Shown here: positions 46,216 through 58,739 of the stretch, piece after piece
Layout: the number at the start of each line of letters is the position of its first letter
How positions within the stretch are numbered: position 1 is the stretch's first letter
DNA from: Zhengitettix transpicula
Taxonomy: Eukaryota; Arthropoda; Insecta; Orthoptera; Tetrigidae
NCBI GenBank assembly: GCA_037074705.1
Contig: CM073593.1
Location: 102,013,738-102,077,737, forward strand
DNA: 64,000 nucleotides
Direction of reading: 5' to 3'
The notes under the pieces: generated by a model
Databases searched by the model: none
What the model saw: the letters and a program-made list of their open reading frames with translations, nothing else
What the model was told of the DNA's origin: nothing
Translations under genes and position numbers: made by a program

Positions 46216-47250
46216 TAATAGTTTTACTACTATATTGTGATACCTCAAATAAAACTACCAATTTAAACAAACAATTATTATTTATTAAGACCCAATTTAC
46301 AATTACACAAATAATCTAATGAAATTTTATAAAATCAAAACAAATTTATTTATCTTGAATACATTTGATAAATTAGACTCAGTACCCCAGGGTCTTTACT
46401 GGGTTTATAAGGAAACAGAACACAGATTACAATTAAACAAAACAGTTAAAATAAATGAAAAACGAAATTAAATGATTGAAACGGAATCTGACTTTTTACC
46501 CTTATTTAACAATTTACAATTATGAATACAGAAAAATAAACTTACAAGCTCTCTGGTCCATGCAATTTGGATCTCTCGCATACCGGCACACACTCACTTC
46601 ATACAAGCTTAAAAAGGCACCAGGTTGCCCTCCCACTCTGCTTTCACCACCACCTCTTCTTGATGATGTTACCCTCACGACGAATTCAACCAACTCTGCT
46701 GGCAGACAGATTTCCACGACGAACTCCTACCGACTTTTGATGACTAATGTCAAACTGAATACTCTCGGCCACCGATGATCTCTCCTGAATGAAAACTCCC
46801 AACTGTTCATAACATTGTTTCGGCCACTTTTTAGGCCCTACGTCCGCCCTGCCGACCTGCACCAACGCTCTCTCCCGGCGGTCTCCTGCTCCTGACTAAC
46901 TCATCATAATACTCCTCCCTGACGAACTGTTCCTTGAACTGCTCTCTTATTTATATCCCGGCTCCAGAATAATCCCTTGTTTTCACAGTTGTTTTGAAAT
47001 TCCATTTTTGCCAAACAACCCCATCTGTTGGCTTTCTCCCGCTCCGAGAGCCACTCAATCAATTAAAATAAACATCTCCTTTCAATATAATTGCATCGTC
47101 CACCAAACATCTGTTATCATGCCTTTCAGGGTTCCGTCGTCAAGATGTCGGTCACAAGCATTTAGCCCTAAGAGGCGCAAAATGCCCAATTATAGTCCTC
47201 CCCTTCTCTAAGAGGCACTTATCCATCATTTTATCATTGTCTTTTATATG
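46216..47250 (-). promoter_or_regulatory. LTR-like or promoter-like region, minus strand
   Basis: On the minus strand, GGGATATAAATAAGAG (TATA, plus 46946-46959) is followed by a GC-richer leader with CCGCCGGGAGAGAGCG and GGCAGGGCGGACG. About 650 bp further on, TCTTAATAAATAATAATT carries AATAAA (plus 46281-46286). A TATA box followed at this distance by a polyadenylation signal fits an LTR with a long R-U5. No second copy exists in the window, no primer binding site adjoins it and no 5-bp duplication is clear, so an ordinary gene promoter remains possible. Confidence 0.3.
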
Positions 47251-47339
47251 TACAAACCACTCAAGGATCCCCAGTCTGAGTTGGTAAAGAAATCTGATAA
47301 AAATAAGAACAGAATTCATGTCCTTCTTTATTGGTTATT

Positions 47340-47342
<3 letters not shown>

Positions 47343-47385
<43 letters not shown>
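47343..47385. repeat. (TA)n microsatellite
   Basis: About 21 TA units. The frame reading Ile-Tyr repeats across it is an artefact. Confidence 0.95.
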
Positions 47386-47389
<4 letters not shown>

Positions 47390-48300
47390 CTCCATTAAAT
47401 TTTTTGGGGGGTTACGAGAATCTGCCTATCTGCCTTCTAGAAACCTCTTTAAAATTCATAACTAAATAATTGGAAATTAATTACCCTGAAAATTGTAATA
47501 GTTTGGGAATTCTAGGAAAAATAAATTCTTACCCCTTAACTCAATATCACTAAAAAATATTACTAATGTTATACATTACAAAGGACAATCACAAAAAGGC
47601 GTTCGTCTAATGACTCAAACACTTCAAAGAACTTAGTTAAAAAATTATTACGTTTATTTTCTAGTTTTCAATTGATTACAAATACTAGAAAAATATTTAC
47701 CTGTATCGTTTTCTACATTTATATCATTAATAATTTTATTTTTATTAATATTTATAAATATAACTGTTGCTACATTAATTTTTAATATAATTTTTCCTTA
47801 CAAAATAGCTTAGTAATATCGAACGAAAAACAGTGACATTTTTGTTTAAAAATTCGGCTTTTTGAGAAACTACAAAACATATCCAGTTTCACAGTTACAA
47901 CAGTTGTAATAATCCTCCAATTTTGACAGTCTTTCAGTGATGTCAAAGTTGTGGCAGTCAGTTTAATCGGTTTCAATGTTATTCTAATCTGTATTTTTTT
48001 ATTTTATAAAATTTTCAAATTAATTTATAGGATAATTTATTAACAATATTTAAATCTAATAAGTAGATAAATTTGTAATAATAGTTTTTAAGTGTCTTGT
48101 AAAGAGATTTCTACTTGTTTCATATTGCAATAAATATTAGAATTAATTTGTTTAAAATTGAAGTTTGAGCTAAAATATCTATTATGATACATTTTTATAA
48201 ATCATTATGACTCTAGATGTCGAATAAATATTATGAATTCAGGCTGTTATTTTGTTTTTATTATCATTAATAAGTCACTTGGTTTATTTGTATCTCACTA
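47386..48300. other. AT-rich sequence before the satellite
   Basis: No gene or listed repeat is seen. Confidence 0.45.
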
Positions 48301-48302
48301 CT

Positions 48303-49425
48303 ACGTTAATTAATGTCTGTTAAGTTCCTAATGTAGGAAGTTCGTCCATGATGGCTTTGTAAATTATTTATCAATTATTTTATTCAGCCTGAATAATTAT
48401 GTATAACGTTAATTAATGCCTGGTAAGGTCCTAATGCAGGAAGTTCGTCCATGATGGCTTTGTAAATTCTTTATCAATTATTTTATTCAGCCAGAATAAT
48501 TATGTATAACGTTAATTAATGCCTGGTAAGGTCCTAATGCAGGAAGTTCGTCCATGATGGCTTTGTAAATTCTTTATCAATTATTTTATTCAGCCTTAAT
48601 AATAATGTATAACGTTAATTAATGCCTGGTAATGTCCTAATGCAGGAAGTTCGTCCATGATGGCTTTGTAAATTCTTTATCAATTATTTTATTCAGCCAG
48701 AATAATTATGTATAACGTTAATTAATGCCTGGTAATGTCCTAATGCAGGAAGTTCGTCCATGATGGCTTTGTAAATTATTTATCAATTATTTTATTCAGC
48801 CTTAATAATAATGTATAACGTTAATTACTGCCTGGTAATGTCCTAATGCAGGAAGTTCGTCCATGATGGCTTTGTAAATTCTTTATCAATTATTTTATTC
48901 AGCCTTAATAATAATGTATAACGTTAATTAATGCCTGGTAAGGTCCTAATGCAGGAAGTTCGCCCATGATGGCTTTGTAAATTCTTTATCAATTATTTTA
49001 TTCAGCCTTAATAATAATGTATAACGTTAATTAATGCCTGGTAAGGTCCTAATGCAGGAAGTTCGTCCATGATGGCTTTGTAAATTCTTCATCAATTATT
49101 TTATTCAGCCTTAATAATAATTTATAAAGTTAATTAATGCCTGGTTAAGGCCTAATGCAGGAAGTTCGTCCATGATGGCTTTGTAAATTATTTATCAATT
49201 ATTTTATTCAGCCTTAATAATAATTTATGAAGTTAATTAATGCCTGGTTAAGGCCTAATGCAGGAAGTTCGTCCATGATGGCTTTGTAAATTCTTTATCA
49301 ATTATTTTATTCAGCCTTATTAATAATGTATAACGTTAATTAATGCCTGGTAAGGACCTAATGCAGGAAGGTCGACAATGATGGCTTTGTAAATTATTTA
49401 TCAATTATTTTATTCAGCCATAATA
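48303..49425 (+). repeat. 103-bp satellite, 11 tandem copies
   Basis: The anchor word TTCGTCCATGATGGCTTTG (or its variant) starts at 48341, 48444, 48547, 48650, 48753, 48856, 48959, 49062, 49165, 49268 and 49371. The spacing is exactly 103 bp ten times, with no net indel. Each unit also has ACGTTAATTAATGCCTGG, CCTAATGCAGGAAG and TCAATTATTTTATTCAGCC. The outer copies (1 and 11) are the most diverged. Copies 9 and 10 share GGTTAAGGCCTAATG and copies 4-6 share GGTAATGTCCTAATG, so variants are clustered. No coding frame persists, since 103 is not divisible by 3. Confidence 0.97.
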
Positions 49426-49429
49426 TTTA

Positions 49430-49940
49430 GATTTCATATAAACATTTCAAGAACGAATAGCTCTACCACATAGGACGAGTTTCTTAATTTATTCCGGTAA
49501 TTAATTTATTCTTCGGAAAGCTATTTCAGATTATAACCACAATTACCTGGGCATTGGTTTCTTCCCTCGCCAAATGGTTAAAAAAAAATTATTATCTATT
49601 TCGTCGGTCAATATAATTTCCCATAGCATTCTGGCCTTACTTCCAAATATTTTTCCATTTAATAATTATAATTTTATAAACCTCTTACTTCATTGTTCTC
49701 ATAGCTTGTAAGCATTCCTCCTTCTCTTGCACTTTAAACAGAAAACAAAACCCTTCCTTTCGAAACTGAACATATGTTAAGTGGATTCCGTTACATCTTT
49801 ACTGTTTCCTTGTGTTATTATTTTTTATACGAAAGCCTTTGTTTTTAATTTATTTTCTTTTAAGTTTTCTCTAAAGTTTCAACCTTTTCCAATACTTATA
49901 TGCGGTATTAAACTACTGCAATAATCCTTACCTATAATTA
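49430..49940. other. AT-rich flank of the satellite
   Basis: No feature recognised. Confidence 0.45.
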
Positions 49941-49944
49941 AGAT

Positions 49945-50055
49945 AATTATAAAAATGTCACACAACGTTTCTGGGGATCCTTGTCCCTTTCGTCAGGTGC
50001 GTAGAAGAGCCTAGATAGAAACAACCTGCACTTTTCAGTTGACAAAATTTAAGAT
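49945..50055 (-). repeat. R2 repeat, minus strand
   Basis: CACACAACGTTTCTGGGG, ATCCTTGTCCCTTTCGTCAG, GTAGAAGAGCCTAGATAG and CAGTTGACAAAATTT, in reversed R2 order. Confidence 0.75.
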
Positions 50056-51648
50056 GATTTATATTCTCTTTCATTTAAAAAATAATAAATACGGGGGAAA
50101 TTAAATGTAAAATATTCTGATGAGCAACGGGAAAGCTGCGATTTTACAGGTATGTAGGATAATTCTCTTACGTATGTGGGGAACAATGTCGTGGAGATAA
50201 ATATAAAAACATCAGTGATGCAAATGTTTCTTGAATTTCTCCGCATTAGCAATTGGGCAAGTTCGCCCGGAATCGCGTGATCATTTCTTTCCCCCCCCCT
50301 CCCCCCGTCTGGCCCACGCTCCTCCACCCCCAACATTCCCCACCATTTCTTTCTTGGCAAGAAGCAACTCGTTCTACACAGAAAATCCTTCCTCCCCTCT
50401 AACCCCCTTCTCAAAGTACCCCCCGGACCGTGGTTGTTAGTTTATTGCTCCGTTCCTTATTCGACATGCAAATTTCATGCCAAACTCCACACACACAAAC
50501 ACAAATACAATGCGAAAGATGAAGGAATAAAACTACAACTAAGATTAACTTTAATGCATAAAATGGGCAGAGTATTTGCAAAGAGAAGAGACAGAGAAGA
50601 TAAACACACACACACACACACAAACACCAACTGACGCTCAAAACGAGGGAGTAGAAAATAAAAGAGCCAGAGAGAAGAAGAAATAGTCATATTTTACATT
50701 GCGCCCCCCCGTGTAATAAAGAACACCCATATTCTCTTTAAACAGTCTGGACTGTACTTTAAATACCCTAATCTGGGTCAGACGGAAACCATCTATAACG
50801 GAAATACGACTGCAGACTTGGCACAAATGAGCGAAAATAAAACTCAATCCGCAGTTTCCTAACGACGCTTGGGAAAAATAAAGAGTGACGGTCGGACAAT
50901 TATCATGATGTGCCCAATTATTTAATTAATTTGTTTTATATCCCATTAGTCCTCTGATGTTGAAACGGGATTCATCGAAGTGGATCACGGGAACTATTTA
51001 AATTAATTACGTTAATTCATCATAAGCTGGCTTCAATATTTTACAATTAATTATTTTGAATAATTTGTCGTGCCGCTAAACCAAAATAAAAATCAATTAG
51101 CGTGTAGTGTAATAAATTACGTTAATGCAGGTCGTTGTATCCTGTTTGACACATGTAGAGAAGCGAGGACTGTTAACAGAAATTATAATGAAACTTAATT
51201 TCAAGACATGTCGTTGTCAAAATAATTCGCGTATTTTGTCTATCCCAGATTTATCAACTGAATGTCGTATTAAATTTAAAATTATTTTGTATTATAAAAA
51301 TAAAATTATCCATTAAATAATAGTCTATATTTATACAAATATATTATATTTGTACGTATACAAATGAAACGTATGTTTTATTGGCGTTAAATAATCATAT
51401 ATATTGATTTTGGATATAATTATTCTTTATTATCATTTTCAATTATTTATATTTGATGTCAAAAATTATTAAACTATGAAAATTATTTTTATTGTAATAA
51501 AATTATTATAAAATAATATATAATTAAATGGATAAAAATTATTTTAGTTCTACTACATACTATTATTATTTATAACGTGATTTCTCTAATGAGAGCATTA
51601 GTAAAATAATCCTCAGTGTTAAGTTTAATATGAGCTTAGATATTTATT
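50056..51648. other. Unassigned sequence
   Basis: 50220-50860 is GC-richer, with C-rich and (AC)n runs (about 50606-50621). Frames there on both strands are compositional. 51000-51648 is strongly AT-rich. Confidence 0.35.
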
Positions 51649-51649
51649 T

Positions 51650-52113
51650 TTTTAGGTCAACAGACTACATGAGGCTAATCCACGTTGGGCAACTCCCCTT
51701 TAATAGCATAGGAAGGGATTTGAAAGGGGGGATGCTGAAGGGTAGAGGAAGGTAGCCAAGGGTTAACTAGGACCCCCGGGCTATGGTTTAAGGATCCTAC
51801 CCGGCATTCGCCTAAAAGTAATGCAGGGAAAACCCTAGAAAAATATGAATCAGGTAGGTCGGGCATTGGGTACTTGTCCCACGCCCTTCCGATAGCGGGA
51901 GAGGAGTTTGCTGTGGGGACGCAGAATTCCCTTCTCCTTGCCTCGACCAGTTTAGGATGCAGCTGGCCGACTATTCCAATGGGAATAGCGCATAACTCTT
52001 ACCGTATGCCCAAGGTCTGTGACCCCGTAACATACACCTCTCAGATCAGGCCGAGGTGCCTCGGCTTTTTGGAACCTTAGTTCAAAAACGGAGAGGAAAA
52101 TACATCCCCAAAA
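51650..52113 (-). mobile_element. R1 element, minus strand, 5' truncated
   Basis: It runs in reverse from TTTTTTTAGGTCAACAGACT to GGAAAATACATCCCC, missing the hairpin end. The body is otherwise intact, and the 68-residue antisense frame is open (51874-52080). Confidence 0.88.
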
Positions 52114-52734
52114 ATTACACATAATGATGCTAATTTTATAAAATTACATCATACTTTAAAAAAATATAATATTACTTTATATTAAAGTGTCAAGTGAATT
52201 GAGTGTAATTTAAGCCTTATGTCAAATTAATAATCATATGTGAGATGCAGTTTAGTCATTTTTTGCAGGTAATGGAATACAAAAAAAAATTCTTTTTGCA
52301 ATAGAAGGTTTTAATTAATGTTATAAATATTTAAATGGGAAGATAATGAGTAGGTACTGAGATTTAAGGTTTAATAAATAAATGATCCGATTGATTCAGT
52401 TGCGTGACTCCATTAAAAGACCTACACATACGATCTGGCTCCAGGCTTTCTAAACACGATTCTTAGGGGAATTTTCTCTCATTCCCCCCAGTGTGGTAAC
52501 CATAGTCAAGGATATACACAGGTCTGTTATTTGGGCGCTATCAGTGCTGTCGATTGACTACGCATATGCCGAATCAGCGTATTTGATGGTTCACTTACAA
52601 AGTCAATTGTCCACGTAATCGTGTTAGCCAAGTTCTGTATCTCTCTTCATCAGAAATTTTGCATGAGAGGCAACTAAACTGGTAAATTTATGGTAATGGA
52701 TCTAACCTGCTTGTTACCTGGTATTTTTCAATAC

Positions 52735-52765
<31 letters not shown>

Positions 52766-53900
52766 GAAAACATTCCAATATGATACAATTTTTATGATTT
52801 TTCTATAGTCTGTCAACTACGTAACACGGTGAAATTAAATTGATAGTTAGGGTTGCATTTTTTTAAATTTAAGATGGCTGACAAATTGAAAGTTTTTCTT
52901 TAAAAATAAATACTGGTTTATGGCAGGAAGCAACTTGGTGTTTCAAAACTACGCCTAACACTTTAGACATACTAGAAAATAAAATTCTGTTAGTATAAAT
53001 TAATTACGAGACGGATTACGAGTGACGACTATTATTATTGATATTTTCGAACGAGTGACGTCAGATACGTTGTGAGAAGATAAAACTAAAAAGTTGTCCA
53101 TTGAGACTCTGAAATTATTATTAACATAAACGTAAAGGAAAACTAAATACCATTTGTAAAATTTTGACCTGTAATTTTTATTAGTTTACTGTTTCCACGT
53201 TTATTTTTTTCAGGTTTAAAACACAAATATTTTATTTTAAAAATAATAAAATTAAGGTAGTATTTAAAAATAAAATTCAATTTTTTCGGGGCGGTTTTAG
53301 ATTTACTTCAATCGCAATTTTTAATAATCTCAATCACATCACTACAGCGTATATTTTACAAAAAAAAAATTATTTCGGCGCGTTTTAATGATTGGTGACT
53401 ATTGATTTTGATTGAGCAAAAATTACCGTAAAGGATCTTCCGTTATTAATTGGACAGTTATTTATATTAGTCTCCTACTATCTTAATTCGTCTCAAATAA
53501 ATATCTTTTAGATAATTTTTTTTCTTTGTCAATGTACTAAAATTGTTGTGAAAATTCCACGAATCAATGCCCGAAACAACGAAATTCCTTTCATCTGGAT
53601 TAAAGAAAACAATATCAGTTTTCCAAAGCATCCGTACCGAATTCGAGCCCACAAACCCTTCCGAAAAAAAAATTCATCTAAATTTAAGACCCTTAACTGT
53701 AAATATTTTAATAATATTGTGAAAGTTCCTTTAACTTAAATAATTAATTGTCACATTGTCACAAACTATTCTGATTTAAATTTGTTTAATCAATTGTTAA
53801 AAACCCAAACCTATTTTTAGGTAAATTCTGAAAACAAAATTAAACGTCTGTTAATTATTAATTACATGATTATAAATGTGTAAATAATTAATAAAAAAAT
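52114..53900. other. AT-rich sequence with one (TA)n
   Basis: A (TA)n tract lies at about 52737-52765. No gene is recognised. Confidence 0.4.
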
Positions 53901-53906
53901 TCTTAC

Positions 53907-54070
53907 GTTTTCAGCCGGGTTAATTACTCATTAATAACGAAATCAACCTCAGATAATAAGTGTGTTAAAGTTAAAAACGATTTGCGGATACCAGATGTCA
54001 ATTGACGACGATGCCAGAGCATGGCATGGAAACGTTGCTTATTAATAAGTATTTAACCCGGTTGAAAACC
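53907..54070. mobile_element. Inverted-repeat element with hammerhead-like box
   Basis: The left arm 53907-53939 (GTTTTCAGCCGGGTTAATTA, then CTCATTAATAACG) is complementary to the right arm 54033-54070 (CGTTGCTTATTAATAAGTAT, then TTAACCCGGTTGAAAACC). Just inside the right arm is TTGACGA, CG, ATGCCA, loop GAGCA, TGGCAT, G, GAAA, CGTTG (54002-54036). This has a perfect 6-bp hairpin between the two hammerhead core boxes, the first of which has T in place of the conserved C. Confidence 0.6.
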
Positions 54071-54079
54071 AGAGAAATT

Positions 54080-55090
54080 TTTTTTTGTTCATTACAGAAT
54101 AATATTTTAATATTTGTGCTACACAAAAAATATTAAGTATAAATATTTCACTTCAAAATTATTTCTTTCCTACTTGAAAAATTTCGAGGAGAGTTCTTCA
54201 CCTAATTTATTAAGCCTTAAATTCTTACAGTTGTGAAAAATTAGCAAATAAAATTTCCTATAGTTAAATACGTATTAAATTAAATGTCAGACTTGGTGAA
54301 AGGAGATTTAATGTGTTAATTAAAGTTTCTATGAAACGTATTTCCCTCCCCCGCCCCATATTTATAGTGAACTATTATAAAATAATTTTTAAAAAATATA
54401 TAATAATTAAGGGGAATGTAATGATAATAATAGTATATTTTTCGACGTGTAATCACTTTTAGTTAAGATAATAATTCCCATTACGTTTCAAAAACCTCCT
54501 CTAGCTGAGAAATGGAAATTTATAGGCCTTTTATCACGTTTAATGCGTTGTTCAGGAATCACTTGCAATCCAGTAATTAAACGGCAGCGGTATTTCTGTA
54601 ACCGTTTACTTTTGAATATGACATGCAACTTCTACGGGGATAGGGAAAATAGCAACGTTCGTTTCACCCCTTCCTCCAAGTCTTGTGCAAGTGGCTCGGT
54701 CGATCCGTAGCTATCAGCATTTCACAGATTGGGTCTCCGCGGAAAGAAGCTGTTTCCACGAAGCTGGCTGGGGCAGGCCAATCTCCCCTTTCCTCCTGAG
54801 GAGAAGAGAGGACTAGGATTGCTATTTCAATAATTTATACTTGCCCATATACCCACAACAGCGACACGTGCCGGTCTCCTTACTATTTCATCTTCCTCCT
54901 TTCCTTTTTTCCTAGGCAAATCCGAAAGCTACCGAAACTTTTTTTTTGCGCCTCTACTAAGTTAAAAACATATCGGATATAAATTATTTAAAAAATTGGC
55001 TCACAATCAAATATCACCCTTCAAATTATTACTGAAATATTTTGTTAGACTTACAATAAATCGCTTAGAACTATAATTAAATTATTAACA
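54080..55090. other. Unassigned sequence
   Basis: AT-rich, then a GC-richer stretch at 54580-54930 without a recognised gene. Confidence 0.35.
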
Positions 55091-55096
55091 AAGGCA

Positions 55097-55600
55097 GCCT
55101 GCGAGGGCTATTCTCTCGCAGGTGAATCTTCCCAGAGATCTCTGGAGGAGGCTGCCTTCGGGGATGCCTTCTCCTCTCTCTGGTGTTTTGAACTAAGGCC
55201 GAAGCATCTCTGCCTGTTTTGAGAGGTGTATGTTCCGGAGTCGCAGACCTCGGGCATACGGTAAGAGTTTCCCGCTGTTTCCATTGGATCAGTCAGCCAT
55301 CTGCCTCGTAAACTGGTCAGGCGGGGCACGAAGAAGGTAATTCTGCGTCCATACAGCAAACCCCTCTCCCGCCATCGGAATGGTGTGGGACTAGTCCCAA
55401 AGTGCCCGGCCTACCTGATGATCTAGGGTTTTGCCTGCATCACTTTTAGATGAATTTCCGGGTACGATCCTTAAACTACAGCCCGGGAAACCTTGGCTAC
55501 CTTTCACTACCTTTCCGCATCCCTCATTTCACTCCCTTTCCTATGCTATAACAGGGGAATGGCAACTATGTGGATTACCCTATACATAAACTGTCTACAC
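55097..55600 (+). mobile_element. R1 element, diverged B-type, near full length
   Basis: One intact hairpin (CTGCGAGGGCTATTCTCTCG) is followed by a leader that differs from the rest (TGAATCTTCCCAGAGATCTC). The body is strongly diverged, with tail GATTACCCTATACATAAACTG and no A run. It appears to be the oldest or most distinct full-length copy in the window. Confidence 0.85.
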
Positions 55601-57335
55601 CTTCTTCTTCTCGACTGTTAGATTATAATTTGGATACTATATTTTATTGCATGGACCATGGGCTGGATCTTTATTGTTCCCAGGTTGTTGAGTGTTTAAT
55701 CTCCGGACGTCTATGACAGTCACGTACAACACCTTAAAACTAACGGGGTTGTGAAGCCAGTTCTTCTGACGGAATACTGGGAAACGAGCAGCTGTTCTGA
55801 TTGGCTTAAATATTTTAAGTGGGGTACCGATCACTTACAAGACATTTTACAACCATATGACTTCAGGGACCAACTGGGAGATTTCGCGGTCGGAACTGAC
55901 ATAAATTACTTTCGAAGGATCGACTTAAGTAGAAATACACGAGAATAGGGTTGTAGACAATTAGAAATATAATCGAGAGACGAAAATAGAGCTATGACTT
56001 GTCATAAAGTTGGTAATAAATGATTTAATTGTATAAAAATCAACGTTAATTAACTTTTCCTTGATTTATTAAATTTCCTAAATAAATTAACCATCAATTT
56101 CATTTTCTACAAATGAAATTTTTCTGATTTTTATTCTTAGTTCTTTGATTAGTTTCTCTTAATGTCCAAAGTAGGCAACAGGGCAGAAGACCAATTTTAT
56201 TATCCCTGATTTAATCCTTTTTTGTGATTAAATTTAAAGGCCGCGTGCGATACGGCCAAGTCTCGCTCCGGCACTGAGCTTTTGTGGTAACATCCCGTTA
56301 TTTCTTTTCTCTCCCACTTAACACCGTGACTAATGAGAGCTCGGAGGGTATCAAAGCGAGCAGCGTTAGTTTCGTCCTCTTCCTCTGGGACGCGCCGTTT
56401 TCCGGCGCCCGCTAACACATGTTTTATAATAATAAATGCGACACCTGATAATGGTATCCGCCGCCACCCCCCCCCCCCCCTTCCCTAACCACCAGCCTAA
56501 CAGCGGAGCGGCAATTTTTCGGGGTAAGTAATTCCCTCGCAGCCTGGACTTTACTTGTCGTAGCTCATTCCCAAATACACACTCACACACTCGGCGCTGG
56601 TGGAGAGGGGAGGAAAAACTGTGACGCTGCGTTCGGGGGTAAAGAAGGGGTGGGAACCCGGGGTGGTTTTGCTGATAACCTCGGAAAATACTGCCAGCCA
56701 ACCCCCCCCCCCACCCTCCTCTCACTGCGAAGCGACAAACACCTCGCATGATATAAAGGTCCTACTGCTTAAACACATCCCGGCGTACCTGTGGCAGCGG
56801 CCGCCGAGGATTAAACCCACAATTAACATCATCACACACACACACACTCAGACAAATGCGGCCAACATATATTTAAGCCACGCTGTCGTGTTAACGGCAA
56901 ACAACGGTAACAATACGACAACACGTTTGCATAATTTTATGAAACATTCGGCAGCGAGATTTTACTGCAACGTTCGCGGTCGCTTTTTCTCTGAATGGCC
57001 TCTGGACGAGGTCGAGGAAGTTTTATTACGCTTGGACAAAGGGTGGGCGAGTTCATTACAATTATATAAATAAACAACCAGTTCAAAACAAAGTCTCCTG
57101 CACCGTTTATCTCGTCACAAACAAAATAAACTACTGGTCTGCGTAAATGAGTGGTTGGGGAAAAAAATTAATTAAACGGCACGACTGTTGGTAAGCGTGA
57201 TTCTTGTAATGAACTTGTTCAAATTTTCATACAACTGCTTTAGTTCTGTTACTAGGATTGAATTTTTTTTCCGTTAAATATTTTTCTCTGAAGATGTTTC
57301 TCACATAAAATAAAAACACAACTTGGTCTCACTAA
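55601..57335. other. Unassigned sequence with GC-rich island
   Basis: 56200-57080 is GC-richer, with C-runs near 56466 and 56702. A 157-residue plus frame (56600-57073) overlaps a 127-residue minus frame (56366-56749). The overlap region is low complexity. No domain is recognised in either, so no gene is called. Confidence 0.3.
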
Positions 57336-57340
57336 AACGA

Positions 57341-57390
57341 AAAAGTTTACGTCGGATTGAAAATGAATAATAAGAATGGCAGGCAAAAGA
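57341..57390 (-). repeat. R2 tail fragment
   Basis: AAAAGTTTACGTCGGATTGA followed by AAATGAATAATAAGAATGGC is the reverse of the R2 distal block. Confidence 0.6.
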
Positions 57391-57657
57391 AGTGTTAATG
57401 TAGCACTACTTAAAAAAAAAAAAGGTGTGAAAAACGCGCTAATTTCATTTAAAGAAACGATTTCACTAAGCAAAATATCGAATATCGAGACGGTTTTATA
57501 AATACATTAATACATGGCACAGATCACCAACAAATTTCCTAATTCATGTTTTTTTTGTCTTGATTTCCTTTTCCTCGTGATTGAAAAAGCCCTATATTTT
57601 TATGCCTTTCATTATTGGCTAATCAATACATAACTGGGGTTTGAAAAGATTTGGTTG

Positions 57658-58170
57658 AGGATGTTCTATCGCAGGCAGAACCTTGTAGGAGAGATACGAA
57701 GGGGCTACCTTTGGGGATGCCTTTTCCTCTCCGTTTTTGAACGAAGGATCCCACAAGCCGAGGCACCTTGGTCTGTTCTGAGAGGTGTATGTTCCGGGGT
57801 CACAGACCTTGGGCATACGGTAAGATTTGTCCGCTATTCCCATTGGAATAGTCGGCCAGCTGCCTCCTAAACTGGTCGAAGCACGGAGATGGGAATGCTG
57901 CGTCCCCACAGCAAACTCCTCTCCCGCCATCGGAAGGGCGTGGGACAAGTATCAAATGCCCATCCTACCTGATGCAGGTTTTTCTAGTGTTTGTCCTGCA
58001 TTTCTTTAGGCGAATGCCGGGTAGGATCCTTAAAATATAGACCGGGGGCCCTAGTAACCCTTGGCTACCTTCCTCTACCATTCCGCATCCCCCCTTTCAA
58101 ATCCCTTCCTATGCTATTAAAGGGGAGTTGCCCAACGTGGATTACCCTCATGTAGCCTGTTGCCCTAAAA
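57658..58170 (+). mobile_element. R1 SINE-like element with 15-bp TSD
   Basis: It begins in mid-hairpin (GGATGTTCTATCGCAGG) directly after the target duplication. The body is intact, with tail CCTGTTGCCCTAAAAAAAA. Duplication AAAAGATTTGGTTGA at 57644-57658 and 58171-58185 (the first A's may belong to the tail). A 109-residue antisense frame is open. High similarity to copies at 12815, 32587 and 36156 suggests recent activity. Confidence 0.93.
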
Positions 58171-58264
58171 AAAAGATTTGGTTGAATATAAAACAAAACA
58201 TTTCGCGCAATAAAATATACGATTCATTTGCTTTGTTTGAGGACGCTTTGTTGCAAATTTATTA

Positions 58265-58460
58265 CTTCTCTTGCCAGCTCCACAATTAAACAATGTTTCT
58301 GGAAGCCACAAAACTTTTAACAACCGACTAGAGCAGTTGTGTCTCTCTAGGCTCTTACGGTTTTTTCTGCACCTTAGTAAAGGAACAAGGATACCAGAAA
58401 CGTCGTGTGGTATTTATATCATCACTTCTTTTGCCTGTATTTTGGCTGTCTTTCTTATTA
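58265..58460 (+). repeat. R2 repeat
   Basis: CAGTTGTGTCTCTCTAGGCTC, GCACCTTAGTAAAGGAACAA, CCAGAAACGTCGTGTGG and ATATCATCACTTCTTTTGCC. The core is decayed to CTTAGTA. Confidence 0.7.
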
Positions 58461-58739
58461 TTGATCTCTATAGTACCCTTGAATTTAAATTCCTTGCATC
58501 TTCTTATATACTCTTTTCTTTTTAATCAGTATTTTTTTACCTTGTAAATTACACAGTAAACAAATGGCACTAATATAATTTATTTTCTTAGTTATGGGAA
58601 ACCATAATCACAAATTTAGGATTTTTATACACACATCGGACTTCCCTTTCACATTCCTACTCATAAAAAAACAACAACTACGCAACTCGAATAATTTGTA
58701 ATTAAATACATACCATAAAAAAACGTATGTGTTAAAAGT

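Noticed and set aside
47343..47385. Ile-Tyr repeat frame
   Set aside because: It is translation of a (TA)n microsatellite, as also at 626-661.
48303..49425. CRISPR-like regular array
   Set aside because: The whole 103-bp unit repeats with no unique spacers and the sequence is eukaryotic. It is a satellite.
56600..57073. 157-residue plus-strand frame as a gene
   Set aside because: It overlaps an equally open minus frame, part is C-run translation, and no domain or splice context is recognisable.
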